Assembly: GCF_963664075.1 (NCBI RefSeq)
Contig: NZ_OY760916.1
Location: 841,501 to 905,500, forward strand
From: an uncultured Desulfobulbus sp.
Lineage (GTDB): Bacteria > Desulfobacterota > Desulfobulbia > Desulfobulbales > Desulfobulbaceae
DNA length: 64,000 bases
Reading direction: 5' to 3'
Shown here: in pieces, positions 16,007-24,681 of the stretch
How the letters are laid out: each line of letters begins with the position of its first letter
How positions within the stretch are numbered: the first letter of the stretch is position 1
Translations under genes and position numbers: made by a program
Notes under the pieces: model-generated
Seen by the model: the letters and a program-made list of their open reading frames with translations, nothing else
What the model was told of the DNA's origin: nothing
Database searches by the model: none

Positions 16007-16843
16007 ATGCCTATTGTTTCCATCTCTCGGGGGTCGTATAGCCGGGGTAAATGCGTAGCTGAAAAGCTTGCGCAAAAATTGAATTACAGTTGTGTTTCAC
16101 GGGAAATTCTACTGGAAGCCTCAGAGGAATTTAACATTCCTGAGATTAACCTGATTCGTGCTATCCATGATTCTCCTTCCATTTTAGAGCGGTTTCGTCA
16201 CGGTAAAGAGCGATACATTAGCTATTATCAGTACGCACTGCTTAAACATGTCCAGGAAGATAACATCGTCTACCACGGATTGGCAGGGCAGTACTTTCTG
16301 CGCCACATCCCTCATGTGCTGAAGGTTCGCGTTTTAGCCAGCATGGAAGATCGTGTTGCTGAGGTTATGCGACGTGATAATGTCTCTCAGAAGGATGCGG
16401 TCAATATCCTTCATAAAGATGATGAAGAGCGCAGGCGTTGGGGCGTGAAACTCTATGGGATCGATACCTGGGATAGTCGCCTCTATGATATGGTCATTCT
16501 CATTGATAAGTTGACCGTTGACGATGCGGTCGATCTTATTTGTGAGACCTTGCAGAAACCTGTATTTCAAACGACACCTGAGTCCACAAAGGTTTTGGAA
16601 AACCAGGTGCTTTGTGCCAAGGTGAATTCACTGCTGATCAATTACTCTCTTCTGTTGGAGTGCTGCGTAAATGATGGTGTGGTGAAGCTTGACAATATCG
16701 GAGAGGTTCTGCGGGCAGATCCTGATCTACTCAAACGAGTCGAAGCGATGATTCGTGGTGTCAATGGCGTCAAGGACGTGATTATCACGGATAAAAAACG
16801 AAGCCACGGTCAACATGTGAATCCGTTTCACAATATTGATTAG
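16007..16843 (+). CDS. Cytidylate kinase-like protein with C-terminal BON-like segment
   Basis: 278 residues. Residues 1 to about 195 belong to the cytidylate-kinase-like family, with an N-terminal ISRGSYSRGKCVAEKLA in place of a classical Walker A loop and a later MRRDNVSQKDAVNIL segment. About 210-268 look like a BON-type fold (VNSLLINYSLLLECC, then VKLDNIGEVL and VNGVKDVIITD). Members are common in Desulfobacterota; their substrate is not known, and a true CMP kinase role is unlikely as the family is distinct from Cmk. It has a ribosome site GGAG and stands alone, divergent from adh and 390 bases from the next gene. Confidence 0.75.
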   Translation: MPIVSISRGSYSRGKCVAEKLAQKLNYSCVSREILLEASEEFNIPEINLIRAIHDSPSILERFRHGKERYISYYQYALLKHVQEDNIVYHGLAGQYFLRHIPHVLKVRVLASMEDRVAEVMRRDNVSQKDAVNILHKDDEERRRWGVKLYGIDTWDSRLYDMVILIDKLTVDDAVDLICETLQKPVFQTTPESTKVLENQVLCAKVNSLLINYSLLLECCVNDGVVKLDNIGEVLRADPDLLKRVEAMIRGVNGVKDVIITDKKRSHGQHVNPFHNID

Positions 16844-17021
16844 GTCTATTCTATAATGGGGGGTGCTGCTTGGGCAGATGCCGGGGAGTTCACCCAGCCA
16901 TGGCTGAGCTTGTAGAGGGTTTCTCTCAACTGATGAACCATGCGTTCCATCAATGAGGCGAAACCCTTTGCATTTATTCTCCATTTTGCTTTACACTTTT
17001 ATTTGATTCCAAGAGGAGAGT

Positions 17022-17054
17022 GTAGGGTGGCGCACGGCAGTATCGTGCCCACCG
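17022..17054. repeat. REP-like palindrome (GTAGGGTGGgCACG type)
   Basis: GGTGGCGCACG (17026-17036) pairs with CGTGCCCACC (17044-17053) with one bulged base, loop of seven. The motif GTAGGGTGGGCACG...GTGCCCACC is a widespread bacterial intergenic repeat. Confidence 0.55.
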
Positions 17055-17120
17055 ATGAACAGTTTGTCTTGTCATTCTGGATCCACGTCACTACCACGAT
17101 CTTTCGATATCCTCAACTTT

Positions 17121-17145
17121 GTAGGTTGGCAGTGAGGGACGAACC
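17121..17145. repeat. REP-like half-element (GTAGGTTGG type)
   Basis: Matches the reverse complement of 2949-2973 at 23 of 25 positions. Here only one arm is present, without the opposing arm. Confidence 0.6.
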
Positions 17146-17233
17146 CCAACAGGAATTATTTCGTGTATAAATCCTCGAATATCTATCGGCATGTCTGTAG
17201 TGCAGATCATTATGATTCGAATCGGAGCACCCC

Positions 17234-18100
17234 ATGGAACAAAAAAAGAAATATGAAGTAACGGTGCTCTTGCCTGCCTATAACGAGGAAGGCAGTATCG
17301 GCCGTACCATAGAAAAAATACGCACGCTCCATCCAGATTTTGAAGTATTGGTTGTAGATGACGGATCAACAGATAACACCATGCAGGAGGCCATGGCTGC
17401 CGGAGCCCATGTCTGGCCACATCCCTATAATATAGGTAACGGCGCCGCTATCAAATCAGGCCTCCGCTGTGCTCAAGGGGAATGGGTATTGATGATGGAT
17501 GCCGATGGCCAGCATCAGCCAGAAGATATTGCCAGGCTCCTTGAACACAAAGAGCAATTTGATATGGTGGTGGGGGCACGAACTTCTCAATCTGAAACAA
17601 GCGTGCACCGAGACCTGGCCAACTGGCTCTACAACAAATTCGCCTCCTATGTGACTCGATTTAATGTTCAAGATTTGACCAGCGGTTTTCGAGTGGTTCG
17701 ACTCTCGGTGGCTAAGCAGTTTATTTATTTGCTGCCCAACACCTTCTCCTATCCTTCAACCTTAACCCTCGGCTATCTCCGCAGCGGCCGCAGTGTTAAA
17801 TACATTCCCATCAAGGCCAAGGCCAGAAAAGGCAAAAGCAAGATAAAACTGCTTCGTGATGGGACACGATTTTTTCTGATTATCACCAAGATCGCGACAC
17901 TTTTTTCTCCGTTTCGAGTGTTTCTGCCAATTAGCTTTTTCTTCCTTTTGACGGGCCTTTGCTACTACGCTTATACCTTTATCAATTACGGGCGATTTAC
18001 GAACATGTCTGCCCTGCTTTTCAACAGTGCGATCATTGTCTTCATGATTGGACTTGTCGCCGAGCAGATCAGCCAGATGCGCTATGATCGAGTTGAATAG
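17234..18100 (+). CDS. Glycosyltransferase family 2 (DPM1/undecaprenyl-P-sugar type) with C-terminal membrane segments
   Basis: 288 residues. The GT2 fold is clear: LLPAYNEEGSIG (nucleotide site), VVDDGSTDNT, MMDADGQHQPEDI (DxD-like metal site) and the acceptor-side motif VQDLTSGFRVVR. Two membrane helices follow near 231-253 and 262-280. This type links a sugar to polyprenyl phosphate at the inner membrane face. It is followed after two bases by a GT4 gene, so they form an operon that leads the glycan region. Confidence 0.88.
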   Translation: MEQKKKYEVTVLLPAYNEEGSIGRTIEKIRTLHPDFEVLVVDDGSTDNTMQEAMAAGAHVWPHPYNIGNGAAIKSGLRCAQGEWVLMMDADGQHQPEDIARLLEHKEQFDMVVGARTSQSETSVHRDLANWLYNKFASYVTRFNVQDLTSGFRVVRLSVAKQFIYLLPNTFSYPSTLTLGYLRSGRSVKYIPIKAKARKGKSKIKLLRDGTRFFLIITKIATLFSPFRVFLPISFFFLLTGLCYYAYTFINYGRFTNMSALLFNSAIIVFMIGLVAEQISQMRYDRVE

Positions 18101-18102
18101 CC

Positions 18103-19329
18103 ATGGTCGGGAACAAGCCAAAGCTTCTTGTGCTCACAACGACCTTTCCCCGTTGGAAAGATGATACTGACCCTCCCTTTGTTTACGAGCTTTCAAAAAG
18201 ACTGACAGATACCTTTGATGTGACAGTGCATACACCCCATTACCCAGGTGCCATGGTCCAAGAGCAAATGGAAGGGGTACATGTTCACCGTTTTCGGTAT
18301 TTTTATTCTCGTTTTGAAACGCTGGCGGGAGGACAGGGGATTGTTCCAAAGCTGCGTAGAAACAAACTTTATTGCCTGATCTTACCATTTTTTCTCCTAT
18401 CCCAATTTTTTTCACTAGTTGTTCTGTGTTATCGCATAAGGCCAGTTATAATCCACGCGCACTGGTTGATCCCACAGGGATTGCTGGCTGTGGTCATTAA
18501 AAAAATATTTCATATTCCAGTAGTTATAACTGCACATGGTACAGATGTATTTAGTCTGAGGGCAATGCTACTTCTTTTGGTGAAGAGGTGGATTGTCAGA
18601 AATTCTGATCAGATCATAACTGTCAGTTCCGCCGTGGCATATGTGCTTGGTAATGATGTAACGGCAGGTGATCTGACAGACATTATTCCAATGGGGGTGG
18701 ATTCAGCGGTATTTTCTCCGAAAAACAAGAACGATATCCTTAGGAAACTCTACGGCATACATGGACCGTTTTTGCTTTTTGTCGGTCGCCTGAGTGAAGT
18801 CAAAGGGCTGAATTTTTTGATAGATGCTATGTCGCTAGTTATTCAACGTTTTCCTGACGCACGATTGTTAATCGTCGGACAGGGGGAGTTAGAGGGGCAA
18901 CTGCTTGATCAGGTGCAACGTAATGGGCTGGATAAAGATGTACTGTTTGTTGGAGGTATAGAAAACACCAAATTGCCCATGTATTATGCATCTGCTGATC
19001 TTTTTGTCGGGCCTTCCATCCAAGCTCGTGGCGGAGATAGAGAAGGGTTCGGGCTCACCTTTGTCGAGGCATCTATGAGTGGTTGCTTGGTGATGGGAAC
19101 CAGGGGAGGAGGGATTGAAGATATCATTGTAGAGGATCAAACCGGTTTTTTGGTTCCGCCAGGAGAAACGAATGTATTGGCAAAGAAAATTGTTAGTGTC
19201 CTCGAGCGATTGGAGAGTTATTCCGAAATGAAGACGCGTGCCAGAAAATCTGCTGCTGAAAAATATGACTGGGCGGTGATAGCGAGGCAATATATTGATT
19301 TGTTTAGGGCGTATGCTCGGAAGCAGTGA
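18103..19329 (+). CDS. Glycosyltransferase family 4
   Basis: 408 residues, GT-B fold. N-terminal acceptor domain (LVLTTTFPRWKDDTDPPF, ITAHGTDVFSLRA), C-terminal donor domain with FVGRLSEVKGLNFLIDA, VGGIENTKLPMYYASADLF and the GT4 EGFGLTFVEASMSG motif (E-x7-E). It transfers a sugar from a nucleotide donor to a growing surface glycan; donor and linkage are unknown. It directly follows the GT2 gene and converges on the minus-strand glycan genes. Confidence 0.9.
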   Translation: MVGNKPKLLVLTTTFPRWKDDTDPPFVYELSKRLTDTFDVTVHTPHYPGAMVQEQMEGVHVHRFRYFYSRFETLAGGQGIVPKLRRNKLYCLILPFFLLSQFFSLVVLCYRIRPVIIHAHWLIPQGLLAVVIKKIFHIPVVITAHGTDVFSLRAMLLLLVKRWIVRNSDQIITVSSAVAYVLGNDVTAGDLTDIIPMGVDSAVFSPKNKNDILRKLYGIHGPFLLFVGRLSEVKGLNFLIDAMSLVIQRFPDARLLIVGQGELEGQLLDQVQRNGLDKDVLFVGGIENTKLPMYYASADLFVGPSIQARGGDREGFGLTFVEASMSGCLVMGTRGGGIEDIIVEDQTGFLVPPGETNVLAKKIVSVLERLESYSEMKTRARKSAAEKYDWAVIARQYIDLFRAYARKQ

Positions 19330-19438
19330 TCTTGGCCCGGATAAGAGATTCGGGCTGACGAGAAAGCTAGTCTTGTGCTTTGAGGATAATTGTTCGATGC
19401 CTCGGAAAAATCACATTGCAGAGTTGTGCCCTATCTCC

Positions 19439-20512
19439 TCATGCATGGCTATTGAGTAAACTTTCAAGATTCTGTACAGAATTTTGCCAGTTAGAAAGAG
19501 GAGAGCGCAATGACTGCGTGTGAAGAGCGGAAATGATTGTCTTGATGGAGGACTCCGTATTTTCCGGATTGAACAGCCAGTCTGGGTGATCTCGTAAAAC
19601 CCAGGACGTCGCCGGTAAGTCCGTGGCAACAATAGGGACGCCGCAGGCAAGGGCCTCATATATTTTGACGGGATAGCTATAATTGCCAAAGCCTCCTGGT
19701 TTATTGATTGCAAACATGAGGTCCAGTGAATTTATCAGAAGGGGGACCTTTTTTGCGTGCAGATAGCCCAGCCAGCGCACGTGAGGCGGTACATCTGTTT
19801 TTTTTGATAACCTACCAGAAAGAATGAGTTCTGCATTCGGCAGTAAATTTCTAAGCTTTTCAAATAATGAGAAAAGTATATGTATTCCTCTGCTTTGATG
19901 GAGCGATCCTGAATAGCCCAATAGAATCTTATCGTGGGGTAAACCTAACTGTTTTCTGCAGTCAGATTTTGAAAGAGGAGAGAAGCACGGGTCGGCAGCC
20001 ATCTCGATGACATTGACCTGTCGTCCCCCAACTGAGTTGCTCATAAAATGGGCGAGCTGAGGCCCTGCAGCAGTAACCACAGTTGCTTTGGACATTGAGT
20101 GGCGCCATAAACGATGCAAAGGTATGCACCAGGGGATATAGCTTTCGTAATTGTCGTAGGCGTCGATTAGTGATTTACAGCCGAAGTGGTGGGCAAGGTG
20201 TGCTGAAAGAATTCCATACCATGTGTCGGAAAAGCCAATGATCCAGTCTGGGGTGTGTAACTTGCCTAGCCTGCAGGCCGTGCGATAATAGCGGAAAATA
20301 TTTAGCCCGGCGAGGCTGATTGAATACCACCGAATGCCATTTTGATCGTGAACGTCATAATGATCCGGCTCTTTTTTGTAACTGCAGAGCAGAATGGTGA
20401 CCTGATGCCCCTGTTGTGCCAGTAAAAGGGGCAGGTGGTAAAATCGTCCATAGGGACTAGTGAGCAGGTCACGACCTTGGGGGCGACGTTTGCAAAGAAA
20501 AAGCAGCTTCAC
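19439..20512 (-). CDS. Glycosyltransferase family 4-like protein
   Basis: 357 residues, GT-B type. Seen are the N-terminal LLFLCKRRPQGRDLLTSPYGR, the central LLGYSGSLHQSRGIHILF and the donor site YPVKIYEALACGVPIVAT near the C-terminus. The start is GTG at 20512. It is the last gene of the minus-strand run and lies eight bases after the preceding glycosyltransferase. Donor and acceptor are not predictable. Confidence 0.82.
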   Translation of the reverse strand: MKLLFLCKRRPQGRDLLTSPYGRFYHLPLLLAQQGHQVTILLCSYKKEPDHYDVHDQNGIRWYSISLAGLNIFRYYRTACRLGKLHTPDWIIGFSDTWYGILSAHLAHHFGCKSLIDAYDNYESYIPWCIPLHRLWRHSMSKATVVTAAGPQLAHFMSNSVGGRQVNVIEMAADPCFSPLSKSDCRKQLGLPHDKILLGYSGSLHQSRGIHILFSLFEKLRNLLPNAELILSGRLSKKTDVPPHVRWLGYLHAKKVPLLINSLDLMFAINKPGGFGNYSYPVKIYEALACGVPIVATDLPATSWVLRDHPDWLFNPENTESSIKTIISALHTQSLRSPLSNWQNSVQNLESLLNSHA

Positions 20513-20520
20513 TCTAAAGT

Positions 20521-21702
20521 TTACCGGTAATCTCTCTTGGAGTCATCGATAAGGCTCAGAACAATGTCCTGGTAATTTTGAGCAAAAGAATTTTTCCGTG
20601 CCGTCAAGGCATTTTGTGCGTCGATCACCATGGAATGATCTGTTGTAGGGTCAGTATTGTACATGATCGCTTCCAAAATATTAGCCAAACCTTCTGGATC
20701 TTCAGGTACGAAAAATATTCCAGTAGATGGGTTTTGTTCCCGGTGAATAGGGATATCAGAAAGTATAATTTTTTTGCCGAGGGATTTAGCCTCCTCAACG
20801 GTACTGCTCCATCCTTCGAATAGAGACGGGTTAATCAGGGCAAGTGCATTTTTCATCAGTGCCACTAACTCATTGTAGGGAATTACCCCAAGAACCCGAA
20901 AACTATCCGCCAGGCCATGTTTCTCGATCATGGATTTAAGATTATTGAAATGATCGGGTTGGCGATGGTCAATTGTTTTCCCGGTGGCAAGTATCAAGGG
21001 AAGTGTTCCGCGCTTCTTCAAAATTCGTAAAGATTCAATAACCACTTTGTGGTTTTTGTGAATCCAGAACTGGTTTGGCAGGTGGAAATAAGGTTTCCGA
21101 AAATTGTATTTTTCCTCAACCTGATGGATGGGAATAGGATTCGAAACGTGGAGTGGACCGGCGACAAACTGCAGTACATGAACTTGGGCAGCGCAAGTTG
21201 GGTGAAATTGACACAGGTCTTTTAAAGCGTCATAGCTGCTGACTAGCAATCGGGTGCAGTTCTCGCACAGCTCCTGGTGCATCCGGTCTCGGAGGTATAG
21301 CTCTGTTTCACTGAAAAGATTTGGTAAATGCTTATGCTGGAAATCCGGGATCCAGCCAATAGTTTTTATTTGTGATCTTTTGCCAAGAGAGCCTGAGTGG
21401 GAAAGAACGGAAATCCTGTGTTTTTGCAACAGCTTTTCCATTACAAGGTCCCGGGGTAAAATGGTTTTGGATATCTTGTGTGCCATCCAAGTAGGTGATT
21501 TTCGATTCAGCAGTTTGGTTTTTATGATTTCTGTTGTAGGAAAATTTTCGAAAAGAACAGAGTCTATAAGATTTCCCGTAATGATTACCGGTTCAATCTG
21601 CCTATTCTTCAGGCAATAAATAGCTTCCAATAGATTTCGAAAATAATTGAGCTGACCGAGCAGCCGATCCGAAAAGCTGATGAGAAAACCGACTCTGATC
21701 AT
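20521..21702 (-). CDS. Glycosyltransferase family 4 (mannosyltransferase-like)
   Basis: 393 residues. The N-terminal part resembles GT4 enzymes of the kind with IGWIPDFQHKHLPNLFS, a motif often seen in O-antigen transferases; the C-terminal donor part has FHLPNQFWIHKNHKVV, LRVLGVIPYNELVALMKNA and NPSLFEGWSSTVEEAKSLG with the GT4 E-x7-E pattern. Its ATG overlaps the epimerase gene stop by four bases. Role: extension of a surface glycan, substrate unknown. Confidence 0.86.
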   Translation of the reverse strand: MIRVGFLISFSDRLLGQLNYFRNLLEAIYCLKNRQIEPVIITGNLIDSVLFENFPTTEIIKTKLLNRKSPTWMAHKISKTILPRDLVMEKLLQKHRISVLSHSGSLGKRSQIKTIGWIPDFQHKHLPNLFSETELYLRDRMHQELCENCTRLLVSSYDALKDLCQFHPTCAAQVHVLQFVAGPLHVSNPIPIHQVEEKYNFRKPYFHLPNQFWIHKNHKVVIESLRILKKRGTLPLILATGKTIDHRQPDHFNNLKSMIEKHGLADSFRVLGVIPYNELVALMKNALALINPSLFEGWSSTVEEAKSLGKKIILSDIPIHREQNPSTGIFFVPEDPEGLANILEAIMYNTDPTTDHSMVIDAQNALTARKNSFAQNYQDIVLSLIDDSKRDYR

Positions 21703-22613
21703 GATAACTCCGTTTTATACCATTCGACATATTCCCGTACCTTTTGTCTCCATTCCTTGCTAGGGCGCCAGTCCCATTTTCGGGTTTCAGTCAGGTCGGC
21801 TATATAATCGACTGGGTCCCCAGGACGGGGCGCCCCCGTGAATTGTGGCAAGTCGGCCCGCCCGAAGCTAGCGAATATTTCAGACAGGATTTCCTTCGTG
21901 CTGGTTCCTATTCCGGTTCCACCATTCACGGTAGGACATTGCTGAGATGCACAGTTTCCTGCTGCATACAGTAAAGAGGCGGCGTCATCAATATGTAGCC
22001 AATCTCGCTGTTCCTGACCACCTCCGAAAAAACAAGTCTCGTTATCGCTCAACTTGATACAGGCATCCCAGAGAAGTTGTTTACGCAGTGTATTGCCATA
22101 AACTGAAAAAAGTCTGACAATGGCGACAGGGATTTTGAAATGCTTAGCATAGGATTTGCAAAGCTCCTCGCACATTTTTTTGTGTACACCATATGGCGAT
22201 ATGGGGTGCAAAGGTGTCGATACTTCTATGGGTTGCTTTGCGACCAACCCATAGACCCCTGCGCTTGAAGGATAAATCAAGCGTGTTTCAGGAGACTGCA
22301 TTCGAATGAATTCCAGGACAGCAGCAGTGGTTGCAACCGACCGTTGAAAATCCTGGAAAGGATGATCCATAGAAAATGTAACCGAGCCACTACCAGCACA
22401 ATGTAAAATGATGTCGGGGCGACCTGCATAGGTCAGCATCGAGTCCAGGCTGATATCGGTTAAATGCCAGTTCGTGATACCCCATTGTCGCCATTCATCT
22501 CTGCCCCAGCTACCGTGTCCAATGCCGGTGACTTGCCAGCCCTTGGTCGCATAAAGTCGTGCAACATGTCTACCGATGAATCCAAAGGCACCGGTTATGC
22601 AGATGGTCTTCAT
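21699..22613 (-). CDS. NAD-dependent epimerase/dehydratase (extended SDR)
   Basis: 304 residues. The nucleotide-binding GAFGFIGRHVARLY is at residues 8-21 and the catalytic YGVHK at about 160-164. It belongs to the extended SDR sugar nucleotide family (GalE/RmlD/GMD-like). No motif fixes the substrate. It starts a short run with two glycosyltransferases and is preceded by about 260 AT-rich bases with no recognised gene. Confidence 0.86.
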   Translation of the reverse strand: MKTICITGAFGFIGRHVARLYATKGWQVTGIGHGSWGRDEWRQWGITNWHLTDISLDSMLTYAGRPDIILHCAGSGSVTFSMDHPFQDFQRSVATTAAVLEFIRMQSPETRLIYPSSAGVYGLVAKQPIEVSTPLHPISPYGVHKKMCEELCKSYAKHFKIPVAIVRLFSVYGNTLRKQLLWDACIKLSDNETCFFGGGQEQRDWLHIDDAASLLYAAGNCASQQCPTVNGGTGIGTSTKEILSEIFASFGRADLPQFTGAPRPGDPVDYIADLTETRKWDWRPSKEWRQKVREYVEWYKTELS

Positions 22614-22873
22614 ATGTCAATGCCTCTGGTTGGAATTTCTCCTATTTGTTACCAGGTTATGCAAGGAGAGATTGTTTTTGAGGTCAAAATCTTAATTGGA
22701 ATGTAGAAAAGTAAGGTTGAGCTCGTCCATTTTATTTATCCCTATTAGGGTGTCCATGCTTTCACTGTGGATGTTCTTGGTGTATATGCTAATTGTTAAT
22801 TTTATCATGAAGTTTTAGTTTTTAATATCTATATTGTATGTTTGAGTGTAGATAATGTGCTATTATTTTAAAT

Positions 22874-23752
22874 TTATTTATAATTAGCTGTATTTTTTTT
22901 AATTGCAAGTAGTTTTTTTATGATTGCTGATTTTGATCTACTGGTAAAAAGTTTTGCTATAGATGCAATTGTGCAATTGCTTAGTATTAAATTTTTCAAT
23001 TCATTTTTTGTTTTAAAATGTTCTGTTCCTAGTTCTTCGTGAATATTTATAGAAGACAGATTGTTTATTAGATAATCAGCTCGATTTTTTAAAAGATGTT
23101 TTTTTGAAATATGTTTCTCTCCTTTGTTTATCAATTCAGCATGAGGACCGTATGGTATGAGTTTGAGGCCTAAGTACCCAGCGTAGAGTGCGCCACTTCC
23201 CAGTTCATTGAAGATACAATATTTATTTTTATAAGTGTTCAGGTAGAAATTAACGAGAAAGTTTTGATCAAATATAGAACCATTCGATGTTACATTGAAA
23301 CCTTTGCTTTTGTAAGCATCGATAGTCTCTTTATTCATGTCAAGATAATAAAGCATGACAGTGATTGGTTGGAACTTGGGGGGGAGTTCGCTTAACATTT
23401 GGGCGTATTCAATAGCTGAAAAAGAGGCGTGTACATAACGAGAAGAATGCATGGGGATTACAATACTTCCTGTGTGTTCACTAGGTGGGTATGGTATCTT
23501 TAATCTTTCTGCTAAATAGCAAAATGGAGCTCCAACTTCTCTTATGAAAATATTTGGAAATTGTTCGCGATATTTATGCCCTATTTTGCTGGACCAGACC
23601 CATATTTCTTGAGGATTACCTGATGCTTCAAATGTAGTAGGTGCATGCAACCAGCCATGCTGCATGGCTACAGTGATTGGGAAAAAATTTGGTAAGCCAG
23701 CGTGATTAAGCAAAATACGACTAATTCCATAAAAATCAGTGCCGTTGTTCAT
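22874..23752 (-). CDS. Unrecognised protein, possible polysaccharide transferase
   Basis: 292 residues; I do not recognise the family. It has no membrane helix or signal peptide. Segments such as VAMQHGWLHAP, EIWVWSSKIGHKYR and NELGSGALYAGYLGLKLIPYGPHAE look like the C-terminal donor half of GT-B enzymes of the capsule/CDP-glycerol transferase type, but this is weak. The gene and its flanks (22614-22873, 23753-23976) are clearly more AT-rich than the neighbours, which suggests a separate acquisition, as is usual for serotype-like glycan genes. It lies between the legionaminate operon and the transferase run, both in the same direction. Confidence 0.6.
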   Translation of the reverse strand: MNNGTDFYGISRILLNHAGLPNFFPITVAMQHGWLHAPTTFEASGNPQEIWVWSSKIGHKYREQFPNIFIREVGAPFCYLAERLKIPYPPSEHTGSIVIPMHSSRYVHASFSAIEYAQMLSELPPKFQPITVMLYYLDMNKETIDAYKSKGFNVTSNGSIFDQNFLVNFYLNTYKNKYCIFNELGSGALYAGYLGLKLIPYGPHAELINKGEKHISKKHLLKNRADYLINNLSSINIHEELGTEHFKTKNELKNLILSNCTIASIAKLFTSRSKSAIIKKLLAIKKNTANYK

Positions 23753-23976
23753 TTGTAATTTTTAAAAAAAATGGATAGTTAGAGAGATCAGTAGGTAAAT
23801 TTTTGCAAGAAGAAGTTGTCAAGCGTAGGGCATAACGGTTTGTTCGTAAGTGTTTTTTTCGTTTTTAAAATCTTTGAAATTGGAGGCAATATCTGGCAAC
23901 CGTGTTTTTCGTACCCCTCTCCAAATGAGCTTGGTGTAAGGGGGAGTGTTTTGAGTGCCAGTTGATTTTTGATCCA

Positions 23977-24681
23977 TTACAAATTTTTTATATTATTTTC
24001 GTTCAATATGAATTGAGCTAGGTTGAAATCAAATTCTGTGTCTATATCCAAAGATTCTTTTTGGGATTGAATGACTAGTGGAGATGTTTTCGATTCTATA
24101 AAAAAAGATCTGTGCCTTCGGAAATCTTTTGGAGAAATCAAATAAAAGCTTCCATTTACCTTGTAAGCTAACGGTAGCTCCTGGGAGCGCACGGTCAACC
24201 CATGGTGTTTTATGTATGGTTCCAAATGGTTGCCTTCAACTTTGAGTGCCCATAGGGGGTGTGCATGTGTTGGTGAAACTCCAATAACTGGTTGCTGGCC
24301 GTTGGTACGAAATTTTTCAAGGCCTCGTCGGACTGTCTCTTTAGTTCGGAACGGTGATGTAGGTTGCAAAAGTAAAATTCCATCAACTTCACTACGCTGG
24401 CTTTCATACCAATCCAATGCATGCAAGGTAGCATCGATAGAGCTTGCCGTATCAGTTGCTAATCTTTTTGGGCGAAGCCAAGGTACATAAGCACCGGCAT
24501 TTGAGCTAATAGATGCGATGTCTGAATTGTCTGTGGAAACAAGAATGTCGCAAATTTCAGGGGCGTCTTTAACAATATCAATGGACCAAACGACTAAGGG
24601 TTTGCCACCTAGACTACGGATGTTTTTTCCCGGTAATCTCTTGGAACCACCACGAGCCAGAATTAATGCCAATATTTTCAT
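23977..24681 (-). CDS. legF: CMP-legionaminate synthetase (acylneuraminate cytidylyltransferase)
   Basis: 234 residues, NeuA/PseF/LegF family. The CTP-binding ALILARGGSKRLPGKNI is at residues 5-21, followed by ILVSTDNSDIA and LLLQPTSPFRT. It activates a nonulosonic acid with CTP at the end of the pathway. Assignment to legionaminate rather than sialate or pseudaminate rests on the neighbours: legB-, legC- and legG-type genes and a PtmE-like transferase. It overlaps that last gene by four bases. Confidence 0.85.
   Translation of the reverse strand: MKILALILARGGSKRLPGKNIRSLGGKPLVVWSIDIVKDAPEICDILVSTDNSDIASISSNAGAYVPWLRPKRLATDTASSIDATLHALDWYESQRSEVDGILLLQPTSPFRTKETVRRGLEKFRTNGQQPVIGVSPTHAHPLWALKVEGNHLEPYIKHHGLTVRSQELPLAYKVNGSFYLISPKDFRRHRSFFIESKTSPLVIQSQKESLDIDTEFDFNLAQFILNENNIKNL

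Larger units (their letters stand above)
16844..17233. other. 390-base intergenic region with two REP-like sequences
   Basis: No gene is supported. It holds a GTAGGGTGG...CCCACC palindrome (17022-17054) and a GTAGGTTGG half-element (17121-17145), both described separately. The glycosyltransferase start lies directly after. Confidence 0.6.

Noticed and set aside
17210..17225. ATTCGAATC resembling a tRNA T-loop
   Set aside because: No acceptor, D or anticodon stems surround it.
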